Assembly: GCA_018402295.1 (NCBI GenBank)
Contig: JAGYJI010000005.1
Location: 1 to 64,000, forward strand
From: Pontimonas sp.
GTDB lineage: Bacteria; Actinomycetota; Actinomycetes; Actinomycetales; Microbacteriaceae
Length of the DNA: 64,000 bases
Direction of reading: 5' to 3'
The first letter of the stretch is position 1; each line of letters opens with the position of its first letter. The position numbers and the translations under genes are program-made. The notes beneath the pieces are model-generated. The model was given only the letters and a program-made list of their open reading frames with translations. It was not told the DNA's origin and did no database searches. Positions 50,724 through 59,256 of this stretch are shown here, in pieces.

Positions 50724-51932
50724 CTACTCGTGCGGGCGTTGAGAGCAGGTCTCGAAGTGCGCCGCCAACCCGGTCTGCTTCGATCAAGAATCCGTCGTGA
50801 CCGTAGGGGGACTCCAGCACAATCGCATCAGTTCCCGACAGTGAGCCTGGGATGTGAGTGGCGAGCTCATGTTGCTGCTCCACCGGGAACAACCGGTCGC
50901 TGGCAATACCGAGGATCAGGGTGGGGTGGGTAATCGACCCCAACACCTCGGAGAGTTCCCCGCGGTCCCGGGTGACATCGTGGGAGTTCATCGCGTCCGC
51001 CAGGACGAGATAGCTGTTGGCGTCAAAGCGCCGGGTGAACTTGTTGCCGTGGAAATCGAGGTAGCTCTCCACCGCGAAGCGACCGTTGTCGCCCAGCGGT
51101 GAGACCCGGCTTTGCCAGGTCCGCTGGAAACGGTCGTTGAGTTCTGTGGGGAGCGGTAATTGACCAGCGCCATTCTTCGGGCCAGTGCGAGCCCTCGGTA
51201 GGGGCCCTCATCCTGGTCGTAGTAGTCGCCACCCTCGAAGAACGGATCGACCATGATGGCTTCCCGCTGAAGCGAGTTGCCGCCCAGTTGGTCGGCACTG
51301 GTGATGGCGGAGGTGGCGATCAATGCCAGCCGCTCATAGGAGTCGGGGAACATGATCGCCCACTCCAGGGCATGCATGCCGCCCATCGATCCACCGAGAA
51401 CTGCCGCAAACGTGTCGATGCCGAGCTGCTCAGCGAGCACCTTGGTTGCTGACACCTGGTCGCGAATCGTCACATAGGGGAACCTGGAACCCCATTCTTT
51501 GCCATCGGGAGCAAAGCTCGAGGGGCCAGTGGAACCCTGACATCCACCGAGGACGTTGGGAACAATCACACACCAGGTGTCGGTGTCGAGAGCCAGACCC
51601 GGCCCCACAACACCGGACCACCACCCCGCGGTGGGGTGACCGGGTCCTGCGGACCCGGTGATGTGAGAGTCCCCGGTGAGGGCGTGGAAGACCAAAATGG
51701 CGTTGGTTTTGGTCTCGTTGAGCTCCCCGAAAGTCTCATAGGACAGGCGAACGTGGGGAAAAGTGTCACCGTGCTCCGTGGTGAGGGAGCCCACCTGGCA
51801 AAACGAGCGCGACCCCAGGTGATCGCCATCGCGCCACGCTCCCGTGACGGGAGGGGTTCCGCGCAGAGTCGACTGCATAGCCTCCGAGACGAACGCGGAG
51901 GGCAGTGATTCTGCCGGTGATTGCCAATCCAT
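50724..51932 (-). pseudogene. metX: Homoserine O-acetyltransferase, frameshifted
   Basis: Alpha/beta hydrolase-fold enzyme activating homoserine for methionine synthesis. ATG 51932. Motifs: LSYETFGELNETKTNAILVF, FHALTGDSHITG, WWSGVVGPGLALDT, and the nucleophile elbow VLGGSMGGMHALEW. Frames break near 51150; the next reads ESYLDFHGNKFTRRFDANSY, VTRDRGELSEVLGSI and SPYGHDGFLIE (catalytic Asp and His region). The frame as written runs on to 50446 across the kinase gene. An extra C near 50735 would restore a stop at TAG 50726-50724, which I use as the end. About 400 residues. Confidence 0.9.
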
Positions 51933-51958
51933 GGTGGAGCTATTCTTCCCTACCTGAG

Positions 51959-51986
51959 CATGGCCGGGGGATTAACCCCGGCCATG
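51959..51986 (-). terminator. Perfect 11-bp hairpin between metY and metX
   Basis: CATGGCCGGGG (51959-51969) and CCCCGGCCATG (51976-51986) are perfect inverted repeats with a six-base loop. The hairpin fills much of the 73-bp gap between the metY stop and the metX start on the minus strand. No U run follows on either side, so it may be a Rho-assisted terminator, an attenuator, or a stabiliser that sets the metY:metX ratio. Confidence 0.55.
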
Positions 51987-52005
51987 GCTCTACGCACGGG
52001 AGAAC

Positions 52006-53328
52006 TCAGGCGTTTTGCAGGCTCGCGGCGGCAACCTTCTTCGCTGCCTGGAAACCAGATTCCAGGTCGGCGAGGATGTCCTCGATGTGCTCGAGGCCCA
52101 CAGAGAGTCGCACCAGTCCCGGCGTGACACCCGTGGTGAGCTGCTGCTCGGGAGTGAGCTGGGAGTGGGTGGTCGAGGCGGGGTGAATGATGAGGCTTCG
52201 CACGTCACCGATGTTGGCCACGTGGCTAAACAGTGACACGCTGTCGACCAGTGCTCGGCCGGCGTCCACGCCGCCTTTGATTTCGAAGGACAACACCGCG
52301 CCCACTCCGTGGGGGGTGTATTTCGCGGCGGCCTCGTGCCAGGGGCTCGAGGGGAGTGCGGCGTAGTTGACGCTCGCGACCTGGTCGTGAGCTTCCAGCC
52401 ACTGCGCAACCGCCAGAGCGTTCTGACAGTGACGCTCCATCCGCAAACTCAAGGTCTCGATGCCCTGAATGAGTCCGAAGGCGTTGTCGGGGGACACTGC
52501 CGCACCAATGTCGCGCAGCAACTGAACCCGCGCCTTGATGATGTAGGCAATCGGGTCACCGAGAACGCCGGTGTAGCTCGCTCCGTGGTAGCTGGGGTCT
52601 GGTTCGGTGAGGCCGGGGAACTTATCCACGTGCTTCGACCAGGGGAACTTGCCGCCATCGACGATGGCGCCGGCGATGACGGTTCCGTGCCCACCGAGGA
52701 ACTTGGTGGCGGAGTGCACGACAATGTCGGCACCGTGCTCGAGGGGACGCAGCAGGTAGGGGCTCGCCACCGTGTTATCGACGATCAGGGGCAGGTTGTG
52801 CTCGTGAGCGACCCCTGCAACACCGGCAATGTCGAGGATGTTGATGCGGGGGTTGGCAATGGTTTCACCAAAGAACGCCTTGGTGTTGGGTCGAACGGCT
52901 TTCGCCCAGGCGTCCAAGTCGTCCTGGTCCTCGACGAAGGTGACCTCAATACCGAGCTTCGGCAGGGTGTATTTGAAGAGGTTGTAGGTTCCGCCATAGA
53001 CCGAGGAGGAGCTCACAATGTGATCTCCCGCGTACGCGATGTTCAAAATCGCGTTCGTGGTCGCTGCCTGGCCGGAAGCCAGCAGCAGGGCTGCTGTTCC
53101 GCCCTCAAGGGCAGCGATTCGCTGCTCCGCAACATCCTGGGTGGGGTTGTTGATGCGGGTGTAGATGTTGCCAAACTCGGCCAGAGCGAACAGGTTCGCT
53201 GCGTGCTGGGCACTATCGAACACATACGCTGTGGTCCGGTAGATCGGTGTCGCACGAGAATTTGTGGTCGGGTCCGCACTTGCACCCGCGTGAATCTGCT
53301 GGGTTTCAAATTTCCAGTTGTCAGCCAT
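52006..53328 (-). CDS. metY: O-acetylhomoserine sulfhydrylase
   Basis: PLP-dependent direct sulfhydrylation of O-acetylhomoserine, following MetX. 440 residues, the MetY length (longer than MetB at about 390). Motifs: [40 protein letters not shown], the PLP-lysine region [14 protein letters not shown], and a C-terminal [20 protein letters not shown]. Frame intact. Preceded by a folded leader (53348-53415) that may regulate it. Confidence 0.93.
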   Translation of the reverse strand: MADNWKFETQQIHAGASADPTTNSRATPIYRTTAYVFDSAQHAANLFALAEFGNIYTRINNPTQDVAEQRIAALEGGTAALLLASGQAATTNAILNIAYAGDHIVSSSSVYGGTYNLFKYTLPKLGIEVTFVEDQDDLDAWAKAVRPNTKAFFGETIANPRINILDIAGVAGVAHEHNLPLIVDNTVASPYLLRPLEHGADIVVHSATKFLGGHGTVIAGAIVDGGKFPWSKHVDKFPGLTEPDPSYHGASYTGVLGDPIAYIIKARVQLLRDIGAAVSPDNAFGLIQGIETLSLRMERHCQNALAVAQWLEAHDQVASVNYAALPSSPWHEAAAKYTPHGVGAVLSFEIKGGVDAGRALVDSVSLFSHVANIGDVRSLIIHPASTTHSQLTPEQQLTTGVTPGLVRLSVGLEHIEDILADLESGFQAAKKVAAASLQNA

Positions 53329-53347
53329 GAGGAGTCTTTCGCTAAAA

Positions 53348-53415
53348 GGTGTCTGATCACCCTGCTGGGCGCCAATGGTCCCTAACGATAGGTCGCAACG
53401 CCCGGAAACGACACC
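53348..53415 (-). promoter_or_regulatory. Structured 5' leader of metY, candidate regulatory RNA
   Basis: On the minus strand three nested helices can form: an outer GGTGTC/GACACC (53410-53415 with 53348-53353), a middle GGGCG/CGCCC (53399-53403 with 53367-53371), and an inner 4-bp hairpin CCTA/TAGG (53381-53384 with 53389-53392). Four U residues follow the outer 3' arm on that strand, close before the AGGAG and ATG of metY. I cannot match it to a known SAM or SAH riboswitch by eye; a terminator-type attenuator is an alternative. Confidence 0.4.
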
Positions 53416-53443
53416 TCGGGCTGTAACGCTCTGTAATAAAACG

Positions 53444-54025
53444 TCAGCGACGCAGTGACTTTTGCATCATCACAATGCCGATCCAGCGCCCAAACTTGAA
53501 GCCCACTTTGCCCATGCGACCCGATTCGACGAAACCATATTTGTGGTGAAGCGCCATCGACGCCTCGGCGCCAGAATCGGCAATCACCGCGATCATTTCG
53601 GTGAGCTCAGCGTCCCTGCACCGCTCGATCAGGTCACCCAGAAGAGCGCTCCCGAGTCCTCGACCCAGTGCGGCAGGCCCCAGATAGATGGAACTTTCCA
53701 CGGTCTTTCTGAACCCGGCTTTTTCTCGAAAGGGGAAGACATAGGCGTATCCCAGAAGTGTCCCCTGCGGGGACATGGCAACCCGGAACGGGTAGCCCAG
53801 TTTCTGGAGGTGTCGAAACCGGGCCCTGAATTTGGTGATGCTGGGGGCTTTTTCATCCAGGGTCACCACCGAGTTCCTCACATAGTGGCGGTAGAGAGCC
53901 AGGATGTCGGGGACATCATCCTCTGTCGCATCCCGGATGTCATAGCTGAAGACTGCGGGCGGTTCACCCGGTGGTTGGAGGTGCCGGGGGAGGCTCCGGC
54001 GCTTTTGGTATTCATCCGGCAACAT
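53444..54025 (-). CDS. GNAT-family N-acetyltransferase (PAT/Bar-like)
   Basis: 193 residues. IRDATEDDVPDILALYRHYV and NSVVTLDEKAPS resemble phosphinothricin acetyltransferase-type GNATs. The acetyl-CoA loop is YLGPAALGRGLGSALLGDLI, and ALHHKYGFVESGRMGKVGFK closes the domain. Residues 1-24 before the domain are basic and Pro-rich. ATG 54025 overlaps the ung stop, so it is coupled to a DNA repair gene. The substrate amine is unknown. Confidence 0.85.
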   Translation of the reverse strand: MLPDEYQKRRSLPRHLQPPGEPPAVFSYDIRDATEDDVPDILALYRHYVRNSVVTLDEKAPSITKFRARFRHLQKLGYPFRVAMSPQGTLLGYAYVFPFREKAGFRKTVESSIYLGPAALGRGLGSALLGDLIERCRDAELTEMIAVIADSGAEASMALHHKYGFVESGRMGKVGFKFGRWIGIVMMQKSLRR

Positions 54026-54723
54026 CAGCTCTCCTCCAACGACCAGTCGATGGGGGAGAAACCAGCGTCTTCGCGCAGGCGGTTCACCGCGCTAAAGGGC
54101 CTGGACCCCAGGAATCCTCGCCTGGCTGACAGGGGGCTCGGGTGAGCGGATTCCACCACCGGTGTGTCTCCGAGGAGGGGCTTGAGTTCCGCCGCTTCAC
54201 GACCCCACAGCACGGCCACAAAAAATTGCCCCGTCGAGACGAGGCCTCGCACGACGGCGTCGGTGAAGCGGGTCCAGCCGAGTGTTCGATGAGCACCGGG
54301 GGATCCCACCAGGGTGGTGAGGTGTCGATTCAGCAGAAGAACCCCCTCCTCAGCCCAGGGGCTTAGGTCCCCGTGGGCGGGGAGGGTCAGCCCCAGATCG
54401 TCCTGCAGTTCTTGGCGAATATTGCGCAAACTGGGCGGCAGGACGGTCACCGTGGGCTCCACCGAGAATGCCAGCCCACTGGCATGGGATTGTCCCGGGT
54501 AGGGGTCTTGGCCAAAAATGACGCATCGCACCGCTTCTGGTGGTGTGTGAAACGCCCGCAACACGACCTCTGGTGCGGGTGTCATCATCGCTTTTTGGGC
54601 GGGAGAGCGATCCAGTGTGTGTCCCACATCGGCTAGCGCCTGAACCCCTTCGGGTCCCACCAGCTTGGCCCAGCGCTCGGGCAGAACACTGGGAAAATAT
54701 GCTTCCAGAGAGCCCGAGGTCAT
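54025..54723 (-). CDS. ung: Uracil-DNA glycosylase, family 1
   Basis: Removes uracil from DNA. 232 residues. The catalytic water-activating loop is VIFGQDPYPGQSHASGLAFS; the uracil-binding and Leu-intercalation parts are GVLLLNRHLTT and ESAHPSPLSARRGFLGSRPF. Complete and in frame. Overlaps the GNAT gene by one base; 9 bp after the lipoprotein gene upstream. Confidence 0.95.
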   Translation of the reverse strand: MTSGSLEAYFPSVLPERWAKLVGPEGVQALADVGHTLDRSPAQKAMMTPAPEVVLRAFHTPPEAVRCVIFGQDPYPGQSHASGLAFSVEPTVTVLPPSLRNIRQELQDDLGLTLPAHGDLSPWAEEGVLLLNRHLTTLVGSPGAHRTLGWTRFTDAVVRGLVSTGQFFVAVLWGREAAELKPLLGDTPVVESAHPSPLSARRGFLGSRPFSAVNRLREDAGFSPIDWSLEES

Positions 54724-54732
54724 GAACCCAGG

Positions 54733-55362
54733 TTATTGCGTGGTCTGGGTGCGCATCTCCTGCACCAGGGCCACTCCCAGGTCGTAGGACTGACGACCGC
54801 CTGGCTGAATCAGGGCCGAATACCAGGAGTCGCCATAGAGGGAGTTATGGATGGCGGGGACGATGACCTCGTCTCCCCATTTCCAATAGGTGAGAGCTCC
54901 ATCTGTGGTCTGACCGACGTTCAGTTGCTGAGCGAGCAAATCTTCAATCACCGTGGGTCGAATGGCGGCATCGAGTGCGGCGGTTCCCAGGATGATGTTG
55001 ATTCCGGTGTCCTCTTCCCCGGGAACGCCATAGAGGCAGGAGAGACCGCCGACGAGTTCTTCAGGGGTTTGACCCTCCACGTAGATGGGGTCATTGGACG
55101 GGCTTCCCGGTCCTGCAATGAGTTCGATGCCACTCGGAGTCAGGAGTGCTAGGCCCTGGTCGGTGAGCAGGCTCGTGCAGTCTGCGGGGCGACTAAACGT
55201 AATCTCCTCGGGAGCTTGCTCCTGGACAATTTCCTCGTCGACGGCAACCTCTTCGGTGACGATTGTCTCGCTCGCGGTGCTGCAGGCGGCGAGGAGGAAA
55301 ACCAGGGTGACCAGGGTGAGAGAACCCTGCTGCATCCGCGATGTCCTGGACACTGTCATCAC
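54733..55362 (-). CDS. Lipoprotein of unknown function
   Basis: 209 residues. Signal peptide (SRMQQGSLTLVTLVFLLAAC) with lipobox LAAC, then an acidic, low-complexity stretch of about 25 residues and a globular domain with a Cys near the start (RPADCTSLLTDQGLALL) and one mid-domain (GGLSCLYGVPGEEDTGINI). The same spacing of motifs is seen in the lipoprotein at 56841-57563 across the amidase gene, so the two look paralogous. ATG 55359 is an equally good start. Surface-exposed by prediction. Confidence 0.8.
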   Translation of the reverse strand: MMTVSRTSRMQQGSLTLVTLVFLLAACSTASETIVTEEVAVDEEIVQEQAPEEITFSRPADCTSLLTDQGLALLTPSGIELIAGPGSPSNDPIYVEGQTPEELVGGLSCLYGVPGEEDTGINIILGTAALDAAIRPTVIEDLLAQQLNVGQTTDGALTYWKWGDEVIVPAIHNSLYGDSWYSALIQPGGRQSYDLGVALVQEMRTQTTQ

Positions 55363-55425
55363 CCCTCTGCCTGGAGTATAGAACCCGGGGTGGGGAGAAA
55401 CCTGGCGCCACGATAGTCTGCAACC

Positions 55426-56844
55426 GTGTCGTTACCTCACGAATTTTCCGCCCGTGAGCTGGTCTCCAGGCGCCAATCAGGTGAGCTCTCCGCCACAGAA
55501 CTGGTCGAGCATTTTCTGGCCCGGATTGACACCCACAACCCCACCCTGAATGCGCTGGTGACGGTTACTCCAGAGCGCGCTCTGGAGGACGCTCGGGCGA
55601 TGGATTCGGGTTCGAAAGACCCGGGCATTCTGTGGGGGTTGCCCTTTGCAGACAAGGACCTCACCAATCGAGCTGGCGTGAAAACCGGTGCGGGATCGCG
55701 CGTGATGGATCAGGCCCCGATTCCCACCGAGTCGGATCCGATGGCCAAAGCCCTCGATATCGCCGGGGGAATAAGCGTCGGCAAATCCGCTGTCTGTGAG
55801 TTTGGGCTCTCCTCCTACACCGAATCCCTCGTGTTCCCCCGACGGCCAACCCGTATTCCCTCACCCACGGGTCCGGCGGCTCGAGCGGGGGCGCAGCCTC
55901 CGCTGTTGCCGGACGCCTGCTCCCGGTGTCGCCGGGAAGTGATGGCGGGGGCAGTGTTCGCATTCCCGCCTGGGCGTGTGGACTGGTGGGGCTGAAACCC
56001 TCCCGGGGTCTCATCCCCGGTGCTACCGGTTTTGACTATCTCGCCGGACTTGTGGTGCCGGGTCCCCTCGCCACCTCGGTGGGTGACGCAGCACTGCTGC
56101 TGGATGCACTTCGAGGCTCCGGCACCACCCACCGGGCGACAGCCCCGGGGAATCCACCAGAGTCTTTTCTTGACGCCCTGGGCGCTGGTGTTCGACCTCT
56201 TCGGATTGGTGTGACCACCAGGCACCCCTGGGAAGATTTTGCCGACACCCCCCTGGATCGAAGCGCTGCAAAGGCTCACTCCCGGGTGGCAACTCTTCTT
56301 GCAGACCTGGGTCACACCGTGGTGGATCTGGAATGGACTCCGAAGCCTGGATACTCTGCTGCGTTTGTCACCATCTGGAAATCCTCGGCTGTGGGACTTG
56401 ACCTGAATGCCTCGCAGCGGGAGCTCCTCGAGCCGTTGACGAGATACCTGGTGGAGGAGGGCGAGCGCGTGAGCGCGAAAGAACTCGCGGCAGCGCTCAA
56501 GGAGCTTTCCGCTTGTGAAGAGCACACCATCCGCTCGTTCTCCGAGGTGGACGTGGTCCTCACCCCGGGGCTTGCCACAGCGCCACCCGTGATCGGTTTC
56601 TATGACAGCGAGGATCCTGAGCGGAATTTCCTGCAACAGGTTCAGGTCACCCCGTATTCCAGCTTTGTCAATGTGTCGGGGTTACCAGCACTCGCACTTC
56701 CCGTGATGCTGAACCCGGAGGGACTCCCGGTGGGAATTCAGATGATTGGCAGACCCGGTGGGGACGCAACACTGCTGCAGCTTGGAGCTCAACTGGAAGA
56801 CGCACTCGATGTTCACCTCGAGTGCGATGCCACCGGGTTTCTAG
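55426..56844 (+). pseudogene. Amidase-signature family enzyme, frameshifted
   Basis: Serine-dependent amide hydrolase (AS family, GatA-like). The first frame from GTG 55426 reads ARELVSRRQSGELSATELVE and WGLPFADKDLTNRAGVKTGA with the catalytic Lys. Near 55845 the Gly/Ser-rich GSGGSSGGAASAVA segment is in another frame, then the nucleophile Ser region SPGSDGGGSVRIPAWACGLV. The C-terminus has LPALALPVMLNPEGLPVGIQ. As written the last frame runs to 57026, into the antisense lipoprotein gene. A lost base near 56800 would give a stop at TAG 56842-56844, which I use. Substrate unknown. Confidence 0.85.
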
Positions 56845-57563
56845 TTGCTGTACACGCCGAGGGTTCGTGCAGCATCCAGGGTGAGTGGCTGAGCTTTCCC
56901 AAACGCATAGTTTGTGGTGACCCACGCCCCACAGGAGTCCTCGGCAAGAGACGCTGGGCAGGGAACATCGACCAGGAAGTGCGCCTCGGTTGCGATGTAG
57001 TCCGGGGACTCATCCGAGGTTGCTGAGTCAATAGTGAACAGGGTTCCGCCTCCGGCCTCAGCGCTTCCAGCACCCACGCCCCGAAGAACTCCGGCGACAT
57101 CATCCAGCACATCACCGCTGACGATGGCCACGCTGGTGACCGAGACGCTTTCGCTCGCGGGCAGATACCAGGTGCACGAAATTCGCAGGTCGCTTCGCAC
57201 ATTTGTCAGCAGTGGGACTAAGTCCTGATTCGTGGTTCCATAGCCCACGTTGCCCTCGCTGGTGTCACCGACGTTGGTGCGCAACTCCGCGAGGAGTTGC
57301 GCAGTCAGATCAGCGGAATAGAGGGTGTCGCAGGTGGGGACGGTGAGACCCTGGTCGACACCTCCAGTCTGGGCGTCGGTCTCGCCTGTTGACGCCTCGG
57401 TTGTAGCGTCCGTGCCGGCTTCACCAGTGGCGTCCGAGGCTTCCTCCGCACTGTCTGCCGAGTTCAACACACCCCAGTCCTCGAGGACTGAACATCCGGA
57501 CAGCCCCAACACCAGTGCGCTGGCGAGGGCAAAGGGGGCAACTACGCGAGCCCTGGTGGACAT
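56841..57563 (-). CDS. Lipoprotein of unknown function, paralogue of 54733-55362
   Basis: 240 residues. Signal peptide (VVAPFALASALVLGLSGC) with lipobox LSGC, a linker of about 45 residues rich in Ala, Ser, Thr, Glu and Asp, then a domain with TCDTLYSADLTAQLLAEL and DLRISCTWYLPASESVSVTS, and a C-terminal Cys pair (DVPCPASLAEDSC). Domain layout and the first two Cys positions parallel the lipoprotein at 54733-55362. No known activity. Its stop coincides with the probable end of the amidase gene. Confidence 0.82.
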   Translation of the reverse strand: MSTRARVVAPFALASALVLGLSGCSVLEDWGVLNSADSAEEASDATGEAGTDATTEASTGETDAQTGGVDQGLTVPTCDTLYSADLTAQLLAELRTNVGDTSEGNVGYGTTNQDLVPLLTNVRSDLRISCTWYLPASESVSVTSVAIVSGDVLDDVAGVLRGVGAGSAEAGGGTLFTIDSATSDESPDYIATEAHFLVDVPCPASLAEDSCGAWVTTNYAFGKAQPLTLDAARTLGVYSN

Positions 57564-57576
57564 ACCAACTCCTTGA

Positions 57577-58407
57577 TTACGTTCCGTGGTAGTGCTCCAC
57601 TGGAACGTCGACCAGCGAAGCTATCTTTCGCCAGTATGCCTCAATCAGCTCCGTATCCCCGGCAGCCGGGTGGGTAGGTCCTTCAGGAGTAAGACCATCG
57701 AAGTAGGTCCCATTGGCCACCCCGAGCTCTGGTGTGTCCACCAAATGCACCAGTGGGGCGGCACCTGCTTCGGCCGAGATTTGCATCCATCCGGTCATCG
57801 CCAGAATCAGTTTCCCGCTGCGTGACTCAGCACCAAAGCCTGAGCGCACATAACCCGGGTGGACGGGGTAGCTCTCCAATCCAGTGCGCATCGCGAGCGA
57901 GCGCGCATACATAATCACGCCGAGTTTTGCCGACGCGTAGGGCCACCATCCGGCGCCGTATCGCCGCTGACGAAACCCGAGGTCATCGAGATCGATCCGC
58001 CCCAACCTCGCCACCATCGAGGTCGTGTGAATGACCCGACCCCTGGTGTTGAGCAGTTTCGGAACGAGGCGTTCGGTGAGCACCACGGACCCCAACACGT
58101 TGCGCTGCAGAGTGAGTTCGTGACCCTCGGAGCTTTCCTGCCGGGTTGCCACAATTCCGCCGGCGTTATTGACGACCGCGTCAATCCGGTCGAAGCGTTT
58201 ACTGAGGGTGTCGCCGAGCTCCCGCACGGCGTCGAGGTCGTCAAAATCGCAGATAAACGGAATTCCCTCCGTCATGCGAGCAACTTCTCGGGTGCGCTCG
58301 GGGTTTCGCCCCACCACCGCAATCCGCCACGACCGCCTCGCCAGTTCCCGGGCGACTTCCGCGCCAATGCCCCCACTGGCGCCGGTAATGATCGCGGTGC
58401 GGTCCAC
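57577..58407 (-). CDS. Short-chain dehydrogenase/reductase
   Basis: 276 residues. N-terminal TAIITGASGGIGAEVARELA (cofactor motif TGxxxGIG), VVNNAGGIVA, the Ser at HTTSMVARLG and the YASAKLGVIMYARSL catalytic Tyr/Lys. The extended region YGAGWWP before the active site and PVHPGYVRSGFG after it recall retinol dehydrogenase-like SDRs. Substrate unknown. Ends 13 bp before the lipoprotein start on the same strand. In frame. Confidence 0.85.
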   Translation of the reverse strand: MDRTAIITGASGGIGAEVARELARRSWRIAVVGRNPERTREVARMTEGIPFICDFDDLDAVRELGDTLSKRFDRIDAVVNNAGGIVATRQESSEGHELTLQRNVLGSVVLTERLVPKLLNTRGRVIHTTSMVARLGRIDLDDLGFRQRRYGAGWWPYASAKLGVIMYARSLAMRTGLESYPVHPGYVRSGFGAESRSGKLILAMTGWMQISAEAGAAPLVHLVDTPELGVANGTYFDGLTPEGPTHPAAGDTELIEAYWRKIASLVDVPVEHYHGT

Positions 58408-58451
58408 GGGACCCTTTCGTTGGTGTCTCCAGCCTACGGGCTAGAAATCAC

Positions 58452-59239
58452 TTAGTCACCCTCGAAAACTGCGGGCTTTTTGGTCATAAAAGCCTCCATG
58501 CCCCGGCCCACATCCTTCGTCATCATGAGTGCTCCCAGGCGACCGGGAAGCTTCTGGTGTTCAGCCTGAGCGTCCACCAGTCCGGCCCTGAGCAGACGCC
58601 AGAGTTGCCTGAACAGCGAGTGGTGCTTGCTGGGCAATTCGGGTCGCAATCGCGGTGGCTGCCTCCAGAGGATTGCTCTCCACGAGCTGGGTCACAATGC
58701 CCACGCGGTGGGCATCCTCAGCGCTGAGGGTGTCAGCGGTGAGGAGCATCGCCATCGCGTTACCCCATCCGGCAATTCGAGGCATTCGGGTGGTTCCGCC
58801 CCCGAAGGGCAGAATTCCTCGGGACACTTCGAGCTGGGCGAACTGCGCGTCCCTTGACGCCACAATCACATCGCTGGCAAGAGCCAGTTCAACACCGAGC
58901 GTGAAGCAGATTCCCTGGATGGCCATGACCACTGGTTTGGAGACCTGAGCGGTGGAAATCCCCCACGGATCAAGTCCACCCTCGGGAATAGGAAGGCCTC
59001 CCGTTGCCGCCATCGCCGGCCCCACATCGGCTAAGATCCAACCCGGCGGTGAAGTGGTCGCCGTGAGCGAAGACCACGCCGACTCGAAGGTCGGGATCGC
59101 GGTCGAGCTCGCCATAGGCCAGTGCGAGCTCTGCCAGCATTGCCAGGTCGGCAGCGTTTCGTTTATCGACCCGGTTGAGGCCGATAAACAGGATGTGGTC
59201 TTTGCGTTCGAGGGTGATTCTGGTGGTGTCGGTGCTCAT
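58452..59239 (-). pseudogene. Enoyl-CoA hydratase/isomerase (crotonase) family, two frameshifts
   Basis: ATG 59239 starts RITLERKDHILFIGLNRVDK and reaches FAHGDHFTAGLDL, the first oxyanion-hole region. Near 59035 the frame changes; the next has KPVVMAIQGICFTLGVELAL and SRGILPFGGGTTRMPRIAGW. Near 58590 it changes again to ALMMTKDVGRGMEAFMTKKP, ending GD at TAG. About 260 residues. The role in fatty or amino acid breakdown is inferred from the family. Ends near the SDR start; begins 17 bp after pckG. Confidence 0.85.
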
Positions 59240-59256
59240 CCCAAAACTCTAACGAG

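Noticed and set aside
50446-51072. metX reading on 280 bp into the neighbouring kinase gene
   Set aside because: The extension has no homology and is antisense to a conserved kinase; a one-base error near 50735 restores a stop at the expected MetX end.
52309-53385. 358-codon open frame antisense to metY
   Set aside because: Completely opposite intact metY; composition is typical of a reverse shadow.
53329-53440. SAM-IV riboswitch upstream of metY
   Set aside because: Helices are present, but I could not find the conserved SAM-IV core or pseudoknot sequences, so I list it only as an unassigned structured leader.
56845-57026. Amidase extension into the antisense lipoprotein gene
   Set aside because: The extra 60 residues are not part of the amidase fold and oppose a well-formed lipoprotein gene; a frameshift near 56800 explains it.
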